Assembly (NCBI RefSeq): GCF_024362405.1
Contig: NZ_CP101454.1
Location: 2,418,001-2,482,000 of the forward strand
Length of the DNA stretch: 64,000 nucleotides
Origin: Halorarius litoreus
GTDB taxonomy: Archaea > Halobacteriota > Halobacteria > Halobacteriales > Haloarculaceae
Direction: 5' to 3'
Positions 53,820 through 61,360 of this stretch are shown here, in pieces. Each line of letters begins with the position of its first letter. The stretch's first letter is position 1. The position numbers were made by a program, and so were the translations under genes. The notes below the pieces were generated by a model that ran no database searches, had not been told where the DNA came from, and saw only the letters and a program-made list of their open reading frames with translations.

Positions 53820-55630
53820 GCGACCCGAGCCGCCGGGACGTGCTTCGGGGCGCGGGGCTGGCCGCGATGGCCTCGATGCCCGTCATCACCTCCTCGGCGG
53901 GGCTCGCGGGCGGCGAGGTGCCCGAGCGTCCGCGCGGCGTCCACATCGCCTACGGGCCGGACCCGGCCTCCACGATGACCGTCGGCTGGTCCGGGCCACC
54001 CGCGACCGGGCCGGTGGTTCGCTACGGTGAGCCGGGCGCGCCGAAGACGACCGTCTCGGCCGAGTCGACGCCCGTCCCGGGGAAGGGGTTCGTCACCTAC
54101 GCCGCCCGGCTCATCGGGCTCGACTCGCAGACGACGTACGAGTACGAGGTCGACCTCGACGGGGCGACGCGCGGCCCGTTCACGTTCGAGACGGCGCCCG
54201 ATTCGGGCGACAGTTTCCGCGTGACTGCGGTCGGCGACCACGGCATCGCGGACCCGGACAACCCCGGCCAGCGTGCGAACACCGACGACCCCGAGCGCGT
54301 GATGGACGCGGCGTTCGGTCAGGACCCAGCGTTCCAGCTCCTCGTGGGCGACATCTCCTATGCGAACGGGAAGCCCTCTACGTGGGAGCTGTACTTCGAC
54401 ACGTTCGAGGAGTACTTCGCGCGCCACCCGTTCATGACCGTCCCCGGCAACCACGAGGCCGAGCCCGGAACGGGCCTCGCGCAGTACGACGGCCGGCTCA
54501 ACGACCTGATGCCGACGTACGACCCGCGGGGTGCCGACGACCTCCAGCACGAACCGCGCTGGTACGATTTCCACTACGGAAACGCGGCGTTCATCGGGCT
54601 GTCGACGACGACGGACGCCTGCGGCGACGTGGGCCGCGCCGAGGAGTACATCCCCATCTACGACCCACGGTGTGAACTCGACGGCCAGACCTACGGCGAG
54701 GCACAGGAGCAGTACCTCCGTGAGGCACTCCAGCGCGCCGAGGCGGACGACGACGTGACGTGGAAAGTCGTCTACTTCCACGGGCCGTTCTGGACCGACT
54801 CGCCGGACCACGCGCCCCGCCGTGACCTCCGAAAGCGCTGGGGCACGCTGTTCGACGAGTACGACGTCGACCTCGTACTCTCGGGCGACAACCACGTCTG
54901 GGAGCGTACGAAGCCCATCCGGTCGCGGCCCGACCAGGACGACTACGGCGCGGACGACGCGTGGGAGTGGGACGAGACCGACGTGGGGACGACGTTCGTG
55001 ACGAACGGCACCGGGGGCACCTCCCACTACGCCTTCGCCTCGCCGGAGCCCTCGGACTTCCTCGCGCGCCGCACGAACGAGCACTTCGGCGTCGCGCAGC
55101 TGGACGTCGGCGAGGCGGCCATCGAGGTCTCGTACGTCACGCAGGACGGCTCTGTTGCCGACCGCTTCCGCATCCAGAAGGACGCGGAGGGTCGCCCCGT
55201 CCAGCGCGGCAACGACGACGCCGTGGCGACGGGCCTCCAGCTCTCGGGGACGCGAACCGACGACGGTCGGCTGTTCACCGCCGGACAGACGAACCAGGTC
55301 GACCTGACGGTCGAGGCGAGCGAGTCCGTCGCGGTCCGCGACCGCATCCCCGCGTCGTGGGAGGTCCTGGGCGGCGACCTCGACCGCTCGCGTGCGGGCG
55401 GCGCGGTCGAACCCGCCGACGGCGACACGAAATGGGTGTACCTCGACGCCGATGACGGGTCGGCCACGTACTTCGTGGAAGCTCCCGAGGGGCCCGAACA
55501 GACTGGGCAGTACGCTTTCGGGCCGTTCCAGGCGCGCCCGGCGGACGGCGAGACCGGCTGGCAGGTCGTCTCGGGCACCGAGGGTGAGGCGACGGTCGTC
55601 GGCGCGAGCCAGTCCACGTTCGGGCTGTAA
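53816..55630 (+). CDS. Purple acid phosphatase-like secreted metallophosphatase
   Basis: 604 residues from GTG 53816 (MSDPSRRDVLRGAGLAAMAS). Tat signal with SRRDVLRG. A fibronectin III-like domain (~40-130: RPRGVHIAYGPDPASTMTVG) precedes the metallophosphoesterase: VTAVGDHGIADPDN, LLVGDISYANG, VPGNHEAEPG, VVYFHGPFWT, LVLSGDNHVWERT. Together these give the di-metal ligands. The C-terminal ~130 residues are a further beta domain. GTG overlaps the PhoD stop by 4 nt, so a two-gene phosphate-scavenging operon is likely. Confidence 0.9.
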   Translation: MSDPSRRDVLRGAGLAAMASMPVITSSAGLAGGEVPERPRGVHIAYGPDPASTMTVGWSGPPATGPVVRYGEPGAPKTTVSAESTPVPGKGFVTYAARLIGLDSQTTYEYEVDLDGATRGPFTFETAPDSGDSFRVTAVGDHGIADPDNPGQRANTDDPERVMDAAFGQDPAFQLLVGDISYANGKPSTWELYFDTFEEYFARHPFMTVPGNHEAEPGTGLAQYDGRLNDLMPTYDPRGADDLQHEPRWYDFHYGNAAFIGLSTTTDACGDVGRAEEYIPIYDPRCELDGQTYGEAQEQYLREALQRAEADDDVTWKVVYFHGPFWTDSPDHAPRRDLRKRWGTLFDEYDVDLVLSGDNHVWERTKPIRSRPDQDDYGADDAWEWDETDVGTTFVTNGTGGTSHYAFASPEPSDFLARRTNEHFGVAQLDVGEAAIEVSYVTQDGSVADRFRIQKDAEGRPVQRGNDDAVATGLQLSGTRTDDGRLFTAGQTNQVDLTVEASESVAVRDRIPASWEVLGGDLDRSRAGGAVEPADGDTKWVYLDADDGSATYFVEAPEGPEQTGQYAFGPFQARPADGETGWQVVSGTEGEATVVGASQSTFGL

Positions 55631-55768
55631 CACGGACTTCGGTTGGGGGCGTTTCGTCGCTCCGTCTCCCCAATTCTGCAGTGTGGGTATCGCTAGCGCG
55701 GACACGTGCCGTCTGCCGAAACGAAACCGTTAAACGAACCACCGCGGTACGTGGAAATGCGCCAACCT

Positions 55769-55843
55769 GGGCCAATAGCTCAGCCAGGTATGAGCGCTCG
55801 GCTGATAACCGGGAGGTCCTCGGTTCAAATCCGAGTTGGCCCA
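55769..55843 (+). tRNA. tRNA-Ile (GAT)
   Basis: 75-nt cloverleaf. Acceptor stem GGGCCAA/TTGGCCC; anticodon stem CTCGG/CCGGG with loop CTGATAA giving GAT; T-arm TCGG TTCAAAT CCGA; discriminator A at 55843. No encoded CCA. It marks the left edge of the accessory region, as tRNA genes commonly serve as integration sites. Confidence 0.97.
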
Positions 55844-56014
55844 TCCAAAAACGGGCCGGCTCTTAGCCGTTCCAAATCGCGGCGGAGACCTCCCCAGCCA
55901 CCTAACTTCGGACGATAACACTTCTGAGCGACGGCTTCAAAATCCGTGTCTCAGGAGGATAACGGACGGCCACCCCTCACGTCGGGTGGTTTCCGTAGCC
56001 GGAGGTGGGTCACG

Positions 56015-56125
56015 GTGAGGCGATTCTGCCCGCGATGCGGAAACCGCCTCAACAGAGGCACCCCTCCCGGCTCCGGCATCCCCCGAGACTACTGCCCCGA
56101 CTGCGACGGAGGGCCGGGGCGATGA
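56015..56125 (+). CDS. Very small zinc-ribbon protein
   Basis: 36 residues from GTG 56015: VRRFCPRCGNRLNRGTPPGS, then GIPRDYCPDCDGGPGR. Two CPxC knuckles (C5/C8 and C27/C30) predict one zinc. Its TGA (56123-56125) overlaps the ATG of the SWIM-like gene by 4 nt. First gene of the four-gene run after tRNA-Ile. Function unknown; nucleic-acid or protein binding is plausible. Confidence 0.7.
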   Translation: MRRFCPRCGNRLNRGTPPGSGIPRDYCPDCDGGPGR

Positions 56126-56505
56126 CCGACGATCTCGACTTCCTCGCCCAGCTCGACGAGAGCGGCAGCGCCGAGCGAGCGCGCGAGCACGAGGTCGCCG
56201 TCGGCCCGGTCGAACCCACCGGACCCTTCATCGTCGCATTCGAGGACAGCGAGAGCGTCCACGAAGTGACGCTCCGGCGCGACGGCGATGACTGGCACGG
56301 CGACTGCTGGACGCTTCATGACGACGGCAGCAAGCACGAGCGGTGCAAGGGCCTCACCTACTCCGACGGCCCCTGTGCCCACCTGTACGCAGTTCGGCAG
56401 GCCGTGGCTCGCGACGAGGTCGACGTGCTCGACGCCGTCGAAGAGCGAGCCGAGCACCACGTCGAGCGCGTCATGGCCGACGGTGGACGGAGGTGGAGAA
56501 GATGA
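56122..56505 (+). CDS. SWIM-like zinc protein
   Basis: 127 residues from ATG 56122 (MTDDLDFLAQLDESGSAERA). A SWIM-like metal site is suggested by CWTLHDDGSKHERCKG followed by GPCAHLYAVRQAV (C...C...CxH). An acidic N-terminus and a helical C-terminus surround it. It overlaps the zinc-ribbon gene upstream (ATGA) and the 49-residue gene downstream (ATGA). SWIM domains bind DNA or protein; the exact role is unknown. Confidence 0.7.
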   Translation: MTDDLDFLAQLDESGSAERAREHEVAVGPVEPTGPFIVAFEDSESVHEVTLRRDGDDWHGDCWTLHDDGSKHERCKGLTYSDGPCAHLYAVRQAVARDEVDVLDAVEERAEHHVERVMADGGRRWRR

Positions 56506-56651
56506 GCCTCGCACGCGCACACCCGCCCGCTCGCGCGAGTTCTCCGTCCACCCCCCAGGGGGTGTCCTACGAACTGCCGACCTTCGGGGTAAACCCAGCA
56601 CCGTGTGGTGGTTTCGCCGTGTCTTACGAGCGGGGTGTTTGTACGGCATGA
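56502..56651 (+). CDS. 49-residue hypothetical protein
   Basis: ATG 56502 overlaps the SWIM-like stop and its TGA overlaps the next ATG at 56648, so it sits exactly between two coupled genes. Sequence MSLARAHPPARASSPSTPQG, then VSYELPTFGVNPAPCGGFAV, then SYERGVCTA. Two cysteines, no known domain. The overlap pattern is the main reason to believe it is translated. Confidence 0.5.
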   Translation: MSLARAHPPARASSPSTPQGVSYELPTFGVNPAPCGGFAVSYERGVCTA

Positions 56652-57058
56652 GCGGGAAGACCATTCCCGGCTCCGAGCGCGAGAAGAAAGTGACCGTTCG
56701 CGTTCCCCAGGACCTCGCCGACGAGTACGACGCTCGATGTGACCAGCTGGGTGTCTCTCGCTCCGAGAGCGTTCGTACTCACATGCGGCAGGCCGTCGAC
56801 GCACCTGATGAAGACACAGGTGGGCGCGTCCCGCCGAGCGAAGACGATCTCGCCAGAACCTACGAAGCGCTGCTGAAGCTCACCGGTCCAGGTGGTGGGT
56901 TCCTACGTGACGATCGGGCGAAGCAAGCTATCGCGCAGGCGCTCGGCGTCGACAAAGGACAAGCGTGGGCGTTAGTTCGGCGACTTCGCGAGCGCGGTTA
57001 CGTAGGCCTCACGACTGACTCCACGATGCGGTTTACCGGGGTGAAAGTGCGAGCGTGA
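56648..57058 (+). CDS. Ribbon-helix-helix plus winged-helix DNA-binding protein
   Basis: 136 residues from ATG 56648 (MSGKTIPGSEREKKVTVRVP). RHH motif ~12-50 (KVTVRVPQDLADEYDARCDQ, LGVSRSESVRTHMRQAV). A C-terminal helix-turn-helix/winged region is at ~70-136 (AKQAIAQALGVDKGQAWALV). A likely repressor of this accessory operon, as in plasmids and viruses; the target is not shown. Last gene of the overlapping run. Confidence 0.8.
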   Translation: MSGKTIPGSEREKKVTVRVPQDLADEYDARCDQLGVSRSESVRTHMRQAVDAPDEDTGGRVPPSEDDLARTYEALLKLTGPGGGFLRDDRAKQAIAQALGVDKGQAWALVRRLRERGYVGLTTDSTMRFTGVKVRA

Positions 57059-57280
57059 GTGGATAGAACGTCAAATCCAACTTTTTAGTACAGTACATAT
57101 CGGGCAGAACTTCTTGATTATCGGCTCTGTCGTGTACCCAGAATCTGACAGAACCTGTGTGCTGAATATAGAGGCTGTATGCAGCATGCTACCGTCTTTT
57201 ATTCCAGCCAGTCTGCGATGGATCAGCCACTATGTAGAGCGGCTTATGTAATGTACATATCTTTCACAGTCATCTGGCGT

Positions 57281-57724
57281 TCACTTCCGTGTCCCACTGC
57301 CAGCGAGCCACCCGGTCAGCCCAAGCAGTATCAGCCCCGAAACGCCCGTAATAACAACCGGTTCTGTCGGGGTGTGGGTCGCTCCGGAGAATTTAATTCC
57401 CCATTCTATCCAGTGAATACCGACTATACTGAGGCCCCCAGCCACGCCGAGATGCCACCCGGTATGGTGGGCGTCGGTTGCCCAGCGATGAACGAGGTGC
57501 GCAGCAGCGGTACCGACCAGTCCGAGAAGAAAGAGTTCTGTGATAAACACCACTGGCTCAACGGTTTGTGGGTAATTCAGCCACAGTATCGTAGTAAGTC
57601 TCGTCGGATTGAATCTAAGTAGAAGGGTGCCAAGTGGAGCCACCTCTCGAAGACCGTACACCCCTGCAAGGAGTACCGTAGCGAGAGTGGTATTCCGGAT
57701 ATACGAGTTCCACCGCGTATGCAT
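57281..57724 (-). CDS. Small membrane protein in accessory region
   Basis: 147 residues from ATG 57724 (MHTRWNSYIRNTTLATVLLA). Four membrane segments: TLATVLLAGVYGLREV, VVFITELFLLGLVGTAAAHL, WHLGVAGGLSIVGIHWIEW, VVITGVSGLILLGLTGWLAG. Base composition is clearly lower in GC than the core genes, and conserved-looking histidines (HHTGWHLG) occur. Unknown function; lies between motif copies at 57170 and 57821. Confidence 0.65.
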   Translation of the reverse strand: MHTRWNSYIRNTTLATVLLAGVYGLREVAPLGTLLLRFNPTRLTTILWLNYPQTVEPVVFITELFLLGLVGTAAAHLVHRWATDAHHTGWHLGVAGGLSIVGIHWIEWGIKFSGATHTPTEPVVITGVSGLILLGLTGWLAGSGTRK

Positions 57725-57955
57725 CACCCATATTTCAATCAATTATGTAATTAATGTGTTGTCTGCACTGAGCGATCATCCCTTACGCACATCGAGCCAG
57801 CTCGCGTGCCACACTCGCGCGCTGTATTCAGCACGCCCGCTGAAACCTCACCGGGTGCTGTCAGGAGCGGCGTGACACAGACAGAGGCTGTATGCAGCAC
57901 CAGCTCTCGGACTGGCCAGGTTGTACGGCGGAGAACAAAGTTAGACCGTCCGAAC

Positions 57956-57963
57956 GCTTATTG
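57956..57963 (+). promoter_or_regulatory. TATA box of hicB
   Basis: GCTTATTG centred ~31 nt before ATG 57991. It overlaps the alternative upstream ATG at 57964, which argues for 57991 as the true start. Confidence 0.5.
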
Positions 57964-57990
57964 ATGGTCACGAACTCAGTTCGCATAGAG

Positions 57991-58251
57991 ATGGCCAGCA
58001 CGACTCGCGACAACCGTAATGGCGGGGTTGAGTTCATCCACGAGGATGATGGGCGGGTCACCGCGAAGGACATCGAGACGGGTGTGGCTTCCTTCGGCGA
58101 CGATCGTGCGGAAGCATTGCGGATGCTCGCTGACGCACTCGATGCGTACTATGGAAACGGCGAGCCCGTTGACGAGAGCGAACTGGCCGCAGAACTTGGT
58201 CTCGACGAGGCCGAAGCCGGAAGCGAAGGCCGTCCGCCGTGGGACACGTAG
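57991..58251 (+). CDS. hicB: HicB-type antitoxin
   Basis: 86 residues from ATG 57991 (MASTTRDNRNGGVEFIHEDD). HicB partial RNase-H-like fold: GRVTAKDIETGVASFGDDRA then EALRMLADALDAYYG. An ATG nine codons upstream (57964) is less likely because of the TATA position. hicA starts 1 nt after the stop, so they form a toxin-antitoxin operon; here the antitoxin gene is first. Confidence 0.85.
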   Translation: MASTTRDNRNGGVEFIHEDDGRVTAKDIETGVASFGDDRAEALRMLADALDAYYGNGEPVDESELAAELGLDEAEAGSEGRPPWDT

Positions 58252-58252
58252 C

Positions 58253-58498
58253 GTGGGCCGAACGACGTTCACAGGTCGAGAAGTTGCGAAGGTGCTGATG
58301 AAATTCGATTACGAGCCGAAGTCACGGACTGGGAGTCACCTCACACTAGAGTACGTCAATCCCGACACTGGCGAGGTTCGACGGCCAACTGTTCCACTCC
58401 ACGGAGAGATTCCTCGTGGAACACTCGGAAGTATCGCAGAGCAATGCGGTGCAGAGGATTTCCACTCATTCTGTGAGTGGATCGACGACCACTGTTAG
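58253..58498 (+). CDS. hicA: HicA-type mRNA interferase toxin
   Basis: 81 residues from GTG 58253 (MGRTTFTGREVAKVLMKFDY). dsRBD-like HicA fold with the catalytic histidine in SRTGSHLTLEYVNP and the C-terminal HGEIPRGTLGSIAEQ. It would cleave mRNA when HicB is degraded. Partner hicB immediately precedes. Confidence 0.88.
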   Translation: MGRTTFTGREVAKVLMKFDYEPKSRTGSHLTLEYVNPDTGEVRRPTVPLHGEIPRGTLGSIAEQCGAEDFHSFCEWIDDHC

Positions 58499-58511
58499 AT
58501 GTCGTCTCGCA

Positions 58512-58539
58512 GACGGTTCCTTCGCTAGCGAGAACCGTC
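58512..58539. terminator. Hairpin after hicA
   Basis: GACGGTTC (58512-58519) pairs with GAACCGTC (58532-58539); the interior TCGCTAGCGA is itself a perfect palindrome. It lies 13 nt after the hicA stop and could end or stabilise the transcript. Confidence 0.5.
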
Positions 58540-58680
58540 CGACGTCAACACAACGCCCCAAACACTGTCAGATGCGGCGTACAACACGCAGAGGCTGTAT
58601 TCAGCACCGATTCGTGGTGTGCTACTTATTCTCTTTTCTGGTCGAATTCCCCGGCATATCGTCCGAATCGACAGAAGACA

Positions 58681-58688
58681 TTTATTCT
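58681..58688 (+). promoter_or_regulatory. TATA box of the small Tat-exported gene
   Basis: TTTATTCT centred about 25 nt before ATG 58708, consistent with leaderless transcription. Confidence 0.55.
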
Positions 58689-58707
58689 ACAGGACTCGCC
58701 GTAACGT

Positions 58708-59034
58708 ATGGTCCCCTCCCGTCGTCGGCTCCTGAAGTATGCTGGTGGGGCGGTCGCCCTTGGAGCCGGGGGACAGATGACTCGGTGTGTTTCTGCCGAA
58801 ATCACGTCAGTCACGCACCGAATAGCGGAGGAGTTCCCGTACAACGAATTTCTCATCGTTACGGTGGATGTGAAATCCTCTGTTGCCCCTGTCCTTCGAG
58901 CTTCGGTCACTACGTGCGATGGCACAGAAACTCGAACGAAGAAACTCACCACTGGACAGTCAGAATATACATTCGGCCCGTTCGGCCATCACTGCCTCAA
59001 AGACTACACGGTTCGGTTGGATGGATGCCCGTAG
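58708..59034 (+). CDS. Small Tat-exported protein
   Basis: 108 residues (MVPSRRRLLKYAGGAVALGA). Tat signal SRRRLLKYAGG; the mature part has four cysteines (TRCVSAE, TTCDGTE, HHCLKDY, DGCP) that could form two disulfides. Strand-rich with no catalytic motif. Lies between motif copies at 58589 and 59124. Confidence 0.7.
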   Translation: MVPSRRRLLKYAGGAVALGAGGQMTRCVSAEITSVTHRIAEEFPYNEFLIVTVDVKSSVAPVLRASVTTCDGTETRTKKLTTGQSEYTFGPFGHHCLKDYTVRLDGCP

Positions 59035-59183
59035 TCGAGGAGGCAGTCTCGACCACTACGGCCTCTGTATCGACCGGGCCAATCGGCTCGTTACGACCAC
59101 TCGCTCGTGACCGATACGCGCTATGTATTCAGCACGCCACTGAAAAAATATCAGAAATGAAGGGTTTCACCAGAGCCAGATTT

Positions 59184-59672
59184 TCAGAATACGATATCGA
59201 CGGGAAGCTTCTGCTGTAGGTTCCGGTCGGGGTTGTCGTGACCCGACTCGTCCCACCCACCGGTGCCGACCTCCTCGGTCGCCCACCGCCACACTGTCGA
59301 CGGCTTCACGCGCCGAATCTCCAGCGGCCCGCCGTCGGCGTCGAGCAGTACGAACACGTACCACGCCGTCTGCCCCTCCGCGGACGAGGCAGCGATGAGC
59401 GAGCGCGTCTGGCCCTTCCAGACCCGGAACCGGCCAGCCACGTCGACGTAGCTGTCAGGGTTTCGCCCGTCGATGCGCGTTTGCGCGGTCTTGACCTCAT
59501 ACTTGGTGCCGCGGTCGGGGTGGCGCAGGTCGTACCAGTTGGCCTCGTCCGGGGTGTGCCGGACACCGAACAGTTCCGCCACGAGGATTTCACCGAACGT
59601 CCCGTTGTTCCCGCCGGCCCGTTTGTCGGCCCGGCGAATCATCTCCCGCGTCACGTCCTCGATGCCGGTCAT
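59184..59672 (-). CDS. PD-(D/E)XK-like protein (putative nuclease)
   Basis: 162 residues from ATG 59672 (MTGIEDVTREMIRRADKRAG). The pattern FGEILVAELFG ... WYDLRHPDRGTKYEVKTAQT gives E, D and ExK in the order of PD-(D/E)XK nucleases. The C-terminal half is strand-rich and ends KLPVDIVF. Upstream residues to 59741 are a non-conserved frame extension. No methyltransferase partner is adjacent. The nuclease role is motif-based inference. Confidence 0.6.
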   Translation of the reverse strand: MTGIEDVTREMIRRADKRAGGNNGTFGEILVAELFGVRHTPDEANWYDLRHPDRGTKYEVKTAQTRIDGRNPDSYVDVAGRFRVWKGQTRSLIAASSAEGQTAWYVFVLLDADGGPLEIRRVKPSTVWRWATEEVGTGGWDESGHDNPDRNLQQKLPVDIVF

Positions 59673-59893
59673 GCGTAGCTCTCCGGCACTGGGTCGTAGG
59701 TGTCGCGGTCTTCCGTGTCCGGCTCGGTGAGAACCGACCACACGTTGAGTTAGTCGTTTCCTTGATGCGTCTTAATTCCTCAGTAATTATCTACTGGTAT
59801 TCACTTTGTGTATTAGCCACTCTCGGGCTCGCCAAGCTTTCTGGACCGAAATTGACATAATCTAGTTAAATTATCTGATAATAATACTTGTCA

Positions 59894-60638
59894 GGCACTG
59901 TCTAGTTAAGTCAGTTTGAGAAGCGAGCAGGCCGTTGAGTTTCTTGGTCAGAATGCTCGCAGACCTGCTCAGCGAGTGCTTTGCAGCGGATTTAGAAGAA
60001 ACTTGGGAGCGTGAGCGGACGGCGACGCCCGTCAGGGCGTTCGCCGTCCGGCTTCACGCGACCGGGTGTTCGCTCAGGGAGACAACGTCAATTCTCGCTG
60101 AATTAGGCGTTGAACGCTCTCACGGGGCGGTTTGGAACTGGGTACATCGGATCGCTGACAGCGTTCCCGACCCGCCGACGGCGTCGCCGTCGCGGGTCGC
60201 GGTCGACGAAACCGCTGTCAAAATCAACGGTGAGTGGTCTTGGTTGTACGCTGCAATAGACCTCGACACAAAGCTGATTCTTGATGTCGCGCTGTTTGGT
60301 CGGCACGGTACCGATCCGGCGGCTGCATTTCTGTCCGGCCTCGCCAAGAAACACGATCTCTCAGACACCGTGTTTCTCGTCGACCAGTTCGGCTATCGGA
60401 CTGCCCTCTCTCGGCTTGGGCTGAGCGGTCAGGTCGACTACACCGACCGAAACCTCATCGAAAAATGGTTTCACACCCTCAAAATGAGAGTCGACCGCTT
60501 CCACAATTCGTGGGTGGGCAGTCGGCGGAGCGTTCGCCAGTGGCTTGCATTATTTTCGCATTATTACAACTATCTCAGACCGCACCAATCGCTCAACGGA
60601 CGAACCCCGGTCGAGGAGGTGCTAAACTAGACAGTGCC
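59894..60638 (+). mobile_element. Complete IS6-family insertion sequence, 745 bp
   Basis: Terminal inverted repeats GGCACTGTCTAGTT(W)A: left end 59894-59909, right end reading inward from 60638. The perfect 8-bp target duplication ACTTGTCA flanks it at 59886-59893 and 60639-60646. Size, single transposase and 8-bp duplication match IS6. Intact ends and duplication imply a recent insertion. Confidence 0.93.
59935..60630 (+). CDS. IS6-type DDE transposase
   Basis: 231 residues. HTH near the N-terminus (RETTSILAELGVERSHGAVW). DDE catalytic triad D91 (RVAVDETAVKING), D150 (VFLVDQFGY) and E176 (DRNLIEKWFHTLKMRVDRFH). The frame opens at TTG 59935 with ATG 59953 as the first ATG; which is used is uncertain. 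It catalyses cointegrate-type transposition of the surrounding element. Confidence 0.92.
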   Translation: MSFLVRMLADLLSECFAADLEETWERERTATPVRAFAVRLHATGCSLRETTSILAELGVERSHGAVWNWVHRIADSVPDPPTASPSRVAVDETAVKINGEWSWLYAAIDLDTKLILDVALFGRHGTDPAAAFLSGLAKKHDLSDTVFLVDQFGYRTALSRLGLSGQVDYTDRNLIEKWFHTLKMRVDRFHNSWVGSRRSVRQWLALFSHYYNYLRPHQSLNGRTPVEEVLN

Positions 60639-60648
60639 ACTTGTCAGA

Positions 60649-60768
60649 TTATGTCATACCAATGTCGGACTCACATCTTGGGCATTGCCAGATCTGATGT
60701 CGAGGGAAGTTTGGGTGCTCAATCGGTTCTGGGGGTTTGCTGTTTTGACCGCAATTTGGACACGCCAT
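60649..60768 (-). CDS. 39-residue double-knuckle zinc protein
   Basis: Minus strand from ATG 60768: MACPNCGQNSKPPEPIEHPN, then FPRHQIWQCPRCESDIGMT. Two CPxC pairs (C3/C6, C29/C32) predict a zinc ribbon. TATA-like TTTATAAT (+ strand 60794-60801) lies ~29 nt upstream. The IS6 element inserted just past its stop, so the coding part is intact. It belongs to the many tiny zinc-finger proteins of haloarchaea; function unknown. Confidence 0.7.
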   Translation of the reverse strand: MACPNCGQNSKPPEPIEHPNFPRHQIWQCPRCESDIGMT

Positions 60769-60995
60769 ACAGGGTTAAGCGGAGTTGGTGTAATTTATAA
60801 TTAATGATAAATTGGAGTTTATGTATAATTGGAGTTTATTATTTGTAGACATTTATCCGCCCAACCGACTCGCGGGACTCTATCTCGTGGTCGAGTGGAC
60901 AATTATTGAGCCGGTCTGCTTGCTACGCCGGCGAGCATCAACGCCGCCTCGAATCGTACCCGGTACTTATTGCCCCTGCCCGTCCAGGGTATAGT
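60769..60995. other. AT-rich intergenic stretch with short direct repeats
   Basis: The part 60790-60860 is far more AT-rich than the rest of the window. It contains the promoter of the minus-strand zinc protein and a 13-bp direct repeat AATTGGAGTTTAT at 60810-60822 and 60827-60839. TATA-like TACTTATT (60964-60971) serves the next plus-strand gene. No other gene was found. Confidence 0.6.
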
Positions 60996-61205
60996 ATGGG
61001 ATTTGGGAGCTACGACGAAGCCGAGCAGCAGAAGCAGGCGACGAACACCCCCGAGGACGACGACGTCGAGGTCGACGAACAGGACCGGGGCCACGACGGC
61101 AAGTCCACGTTCCAGATGGACGGCTCCACAGACGACATGCTCGCCCAGCTGAAGACCATCAAGGCGAACGCGAAAGCTGCCGAGGACGCGACGGACGACT
61201 CGTAG
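60996..61205 (+). CDS. DUF5786-like small acidic protein
   Basis: 69 residues from ATG 60996 (MGFGSYDEAEQQKQATNTPE). Highly acidic and hydrophilic, with a C-terminal helix STDDMLAQLKTIKANAKAAE. The start matches a conserved haloarchaeal family (DUF5786). TATA-like TACTTATT at 60964-60971 fits a leaderless start. Function unknown. Confidence 0.7.
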   Translation: MGFGSYDEAEQQKQATNTPEDDDVEVDEQDRGHDGKSTFQMDGSTDDMLAQLKTIKANAKAAEDATDDS

Positions 61206-61360
61206 CTCCCCGACCTGATTCTACCGCGGCTCGTGACTGCTGCAGAGTACGAGGCTCAGCCAGCGATTATTTTCCCGGGTAGCAGCTGTTCCCACCAGTG
61301 ATGGCGCTCCCGCGTCGCGATGACCTGCCGGCCGACCTCGCCGCCGCGCCACTGGACCGT

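Larger units (their letters stand above)
57161..59147. repeat. Dispersed motif TGTATTCAGCAC delimiting single-gene cassettes
   Basis: Copies in one orientation: 57170-57187 (AGAGGCTGTATGCAGCAT), 57821-57834, 57883-57900, 58589-58607 (CAGAGGCTGTATTCAGCAC) and 59124-59135. Copies at 57170, 57883 and 58589 are preceded by AGAGGC. Those at 57821 and 59124 follow CGCGCT and are followed by GCC..CTGAAA. An inverted partial copy GTGCTGAATA lies at 57159-57168. Between copies are, in order, a membrane gene, hicBA and a Tat-exported gene. Confidence 0.75.

Noticed and set aside
55844..56014. Possible second copy of the tRNA-Ile 3' end (attR) in the island
   Set aside because: No repeat of the T-arm/acceptor sequence was found by eye up to 62 kb, so no attachment site is claimed.
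57161..59147. CRISPR array
   Set aside because: Motif copies are few, unevenly spaced by hundreds of bases and separated by genes; no cas genes.
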